Both the position numbers and the translations under genes were made by a program. A stretch of DNA of 64,000 bases from Candidatus Baltobacteraceae bacterium (lineage in GTDB: Bacteria > Vulcanimicrobiota > Vulcanimicrobiia > Vulcanimicrobiales > Vulcanimicrobiaceae), in contig DATBTN010000047.1 of the NCBI GenBank assembly GCA_036559195.1, positions 1-64,000 on the forward strand, written 5' to 3'. Numbering within the stretch: position 1 is the first letter of the stretch; every line of letters starts with the position of its first letter. Positions 62,274 through 64,000 of the stretch are shown here, one piece after another. The notes below the pieces were generated by a model. That model was not told where the DNA came from, ran no database searches, and saw nothing but the letters and a program-made list of their open reading frames with translations.

Positions 62274-62998
62274 AGAGCGGCGTAGAACGCGGCAGTCGCG
62301 GCAAGCGTCGTGAGAACCGTGCGCCAGAGCGGCGGCGCGCACGCCGCCGAGCTCGCCGGTTCCACTTCAGCGTCGTAGCGCACGATGAGCAGATCGTCTT
62401 TGCCAGCGTGGCCTGGACCCCACACGAGCTGCTCGGAGAGGCGCCGGCGGTCGTCACTCGTTCGCGTGCGCCGCCCGGAGAGCACGAGCGCATCGCCGCC
62501 GGTCAAAGCGAAACTGCAGACGGCGACTTCCAGATGCGGCTCGATTCCAACGGCTCGCGTTAAAACGGAAAGCCCATCGGCATCGAAGGCATCGTCTTTG
62601 GTGAGGCCGACCACGTAGCCGTCGCGCGAAAGATAGGCGGCCGTACTGCCGACGTGCGCGAGATAGACCCGCGCGTCGATCACGAGGGCGGCGGTGACCG
62701 AGCAGCCGCTGGTTACGTAATCGTCGTGCGAGGCCGAACGCGAATACAGATCGCCGTTCACGCGCGCGAGCGCGCCGATCAGCGCGCCGGTCACGGCCTT
62801 CGGCCGGAGTTGCACGCGCCGCAACCGATCGTTACGCGAGCGCCGTTCGAACTCACCTCGCAGGCGCCCGAGCGCGACGCGTGCCGGCGGCTCGCCGTCG
62901 ATCGTGCCGAAACCGTGTGCGACCGCAAACAGATACGTCGCCGGAGCGAGACGCGCCGAAAGCACGCAGCCGCGATCGCCGCTGACCGCTACTTCCAT
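62261..62998 (-). CDS. PP2C-like phosphatase, probably degenerate, with C-terminal membrane anchor
   Basis: 245 aa from ATG 62998. The fold pattern of PP2C is visible (AHGFG at 27-31; AHVGSTAAYL at 114-123; GDALVLSGRRT at 168-178; KDDLLIV at 200-206). Metal-binding Asp residues expected in DGMGG, VGDSRAYL and SDGL are changed, leaving only part of the dimetal centre. A transmembrane helix spans ~224-244. By position it corresponds to PstP, which dephosphorylates Ser/Thr kinase targets, but it may be a pseudophosphatase. Confidence 0.72.
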   Translation of the reverse strand: MEVAVSGDRGCVLSARLAPATYLFAVAHGFGTIDGEPPARVALGRLRGEFERRSRNDRLRRVQLRPKAVTGALIGALARVNGDLYSRSASHDDYVTSGCSVTAALVIDARVYLAHVGSTAAYLSRDGYVVGLTKDDAFDADGLSVLTRAVGIEPHLEVAVCSFALTGGDALVLSGRRTRTSDDRRRLSEQLVWGPGHAGKDDLLIVRYDAEVEPASSAACAPPLWRTVLTTLAATAAFYAALCLQ

Positions 62999-63414
62999 TG
63001 GTCCCGATCCAAGATCGTCATTCGCGTAGACCCCACATCTAGTATATCCCCGGGCCGCACTTCGATGCTCTCGGTAACCCGTTCCCCGTTTAAGAACGTT
63101 CCATTGCTGCTCCGTAGATCGCTCAGGTAGACGACTCCGCCCTCGGCATCGAATTTTGCGTGCCGGCGGCTGACCTCGCCGTCCGCGAGCGGCACCTCCA
63201 CGTCCGAGGCCCGGCCCACCACGCAGGGTAGCGGCGCGCCGGCCCGGCGTTTGCCGACGCCCGGCTCGCCGATTTCGAATTCGATGCGGAGCGGCGCGAA
63301 CGCTGCGGGGTCCGCCGGCGGACGCGGACGGATCCGGTTGGTCACCACACCGAAAACGACGAGCGCGGTCAAGATTTCCAGCGAGCCCAGGCGCATGTGC
63401 GCGGCAAACGTCAA
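62989..63414 (-). CDS. Membrane-anchored FHA-domain protein (FhaB-like)
   Basis: 141 aa. One N-terminal hydrophobic helix (LEILTALVVFGVV), then an FHA domain with VVGRASDVEVPL, VSRRHAKF and SNGTFLNG, the phosphothreonine-binding residues. It reads Ser/Thr kinase signals near the wall machinery. It overlaps the PP2C gene by 10 bp and the fhaA-like gene by 4 bp. Confidence 0.88.
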   Translation of the reverse strand: MTFAAHMRLGSLEILTALVVFGVVTNRIRPRPPADPAAFAPLRIEFEIGEPGVGKRRAGAPLPCVVGRASDVEVPLADGEVSRRHAKFDAEGGVVYLSDLRSSNGTFLNGERVTESIEVRPGDILDVGSTRMTILDRDQWK

Positions 63415-64000
63415 GGGTCGAGCGCCTCGAAGCGCAGCTGTGTGTTTCCAAAGGCAACCACATCGCCGTTTTCGAGGCGCTGGCTACTGATTCGTTCGCC
63501 GTTAACGAAGGTTCCATTGGTCGATCCGAGATCGTGCAGTACCGGCCAGCCGGCGTCGGTCTCGATGATGGCGTGCGCGCGCGAAACGCTCGGATCGACC
63601 AAAAAAAGATCCCGATCTTCGCTGCGTCCCACGCGCGTGGTGCGCTTGAGCGCGTAGACTGCGTCCGGCGGCACGCCTTTGACCATTCGCAGCACGAACC
63701 CGTTGTGCGACGGGCCGTTCGCGTTCGCCGGCTCCGGCGATTCCGGAGACCACGCCTCGATCTCGACCGAACCGGCAACGATGCCGATCTGTTCGTCGAG
63801 CTCCACGACCGGATCGACTCCGCCGAAGGTGATGCCGACGCGGCCGGCCACATCGGCCAGCAGGGCGGCCCATTCGCGTTCGAGATACTCGCGATGAGGT
63901 GCGAGGCGTTCGAAGTCCGACGTGTGGACCAACACGGTGAAATGTGAGGGCGAACTCATGCGCCCGTCGTCGTTCTGCGTGCGCGTCTCCATCGTCGCGA
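63411..64000 (-). CDS. FhaA-like protein (DUF3662 plus FHA domain), 5' end cut by window edge
   Basis: The visible part has a partial DUF3662-like region (HFTVLVHTSDFERLAPHREYL; ITFGGVDPVVEL) and a C-terminal FHA domain (TRVGRSEDRDLFLVDPSVSR; HDLGSTNGTFVNGERI). An ATG at 63992 exists only eight bases from the edge, but the frame is open beyond it and DUF3662 normally starts earlier, so the gene most likely continues outside. It heads the fhaA-fhaB-PP2C-rodA unit. Confidence 0.8.
   Translation of the reverse strand, partial: ATMETRTQNDDGRMSSPSHFTVLVHTSDFERLAPHREYLEREWAALLADVAGRVGITFGGVDPVVELDEQIGIVAGSVEIEAWSPESPEPANANGPSHNGFVLRMVKGVPPDAVYALKRTTRVGRSEDRDLFLVDPSVSRAHAIIETDAGWPVLHDLGSTNGTFVNGERISSQRLENGDVVAFGNTQLRFEALDP

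Overview
The window is a GC-rich bacterial chromosome segment, densely coded and mostly read leftwards, with many 1 to 8 bp gene overlaps and frequent GTG/TTG starts. The gene style (DUF5117/DUF4953 metalloprotease, FHA-PP2C-RodA cluster, SARP regulator with a membrane anchor, archaeal-type PurP) suggests a little-studied phylum such as Ca. Eremiobacterota (WPS-2). That placement is inference; no rRNA or marker comparison was possible. There is no phage, transposase, rRNA or CRISPR array in the window.

Layout. 1-9.3 kb: a secreted metalloprotease cut by the left edge, purM-purN (PurN fused to a GNAT domain), pepA, a DNA-repair methyltransferase, panB and purF. 9.4-15 kb: a BAX-inhibitor-like membrane protein, a catalase, a large SARP-type regulator and a TonB-domain protein. 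15.3-27.7 kb: a purine operon read leftwards, purB, purC (fused to a PurE-like domain), purL, purQ, purS, purP, a secreted unknown protein, a second purP-like gene, guaA, purD. 27.7-32.2 kb: holA, mtnA, a zinc ribbon protein, ribH and a ribBA carrying an N-terminal DNA-binding domain. 32.3-46.7 kb: one long leftward gene train with nucleotide-sugar and glycosyltransferase genes, pcrA, dapB-asd-lysC-dapA, wecG/tagA-like, comF, ribD, ribE and a thioesterase. 46.8-48.9 kb: the main rightward island, with a small HNH protein, tRNA-Gln, tRNA-Glu, a lipoprotein and a carbonic anhydrase. 49-54 kb: secreted proteins, TPR/winged-helix regulators, a 31-codon ORF and a candidate small RNA. 54-60.9 kb: a second catalase, an alpha/beta hydrolase, a Fur-family regulator, cyclopropane synthase, a small zincin and a cytochrome c. 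61-64 kb: rodA, PP2C-like, fhaB and fhaA-like genes.

The strongest biology is the purine set. It covers nearly the whole route to IMP and GMP but uses archaeal PurP for the FAICAR step. One of two PurP copies has lost conserved ATP-grasp motifs, and no PurH or PurO is visible. PurC carries a divergent PurE-like tail, PurS has an insertion and PurN has a GNAT head. A second theme is oxidative stress: both catalase genes and the Fur-family gene share 15-bp 7-1-7 inverted repeats at their promoters. A third is a RibBA fused to an XRE-type HTH, with a promoter that looks leaderless and a 10-bp palindrome next to its -35 box. A short interspersed palindromic repeat sits at several operon ends and supplies the stop codon of two genes.
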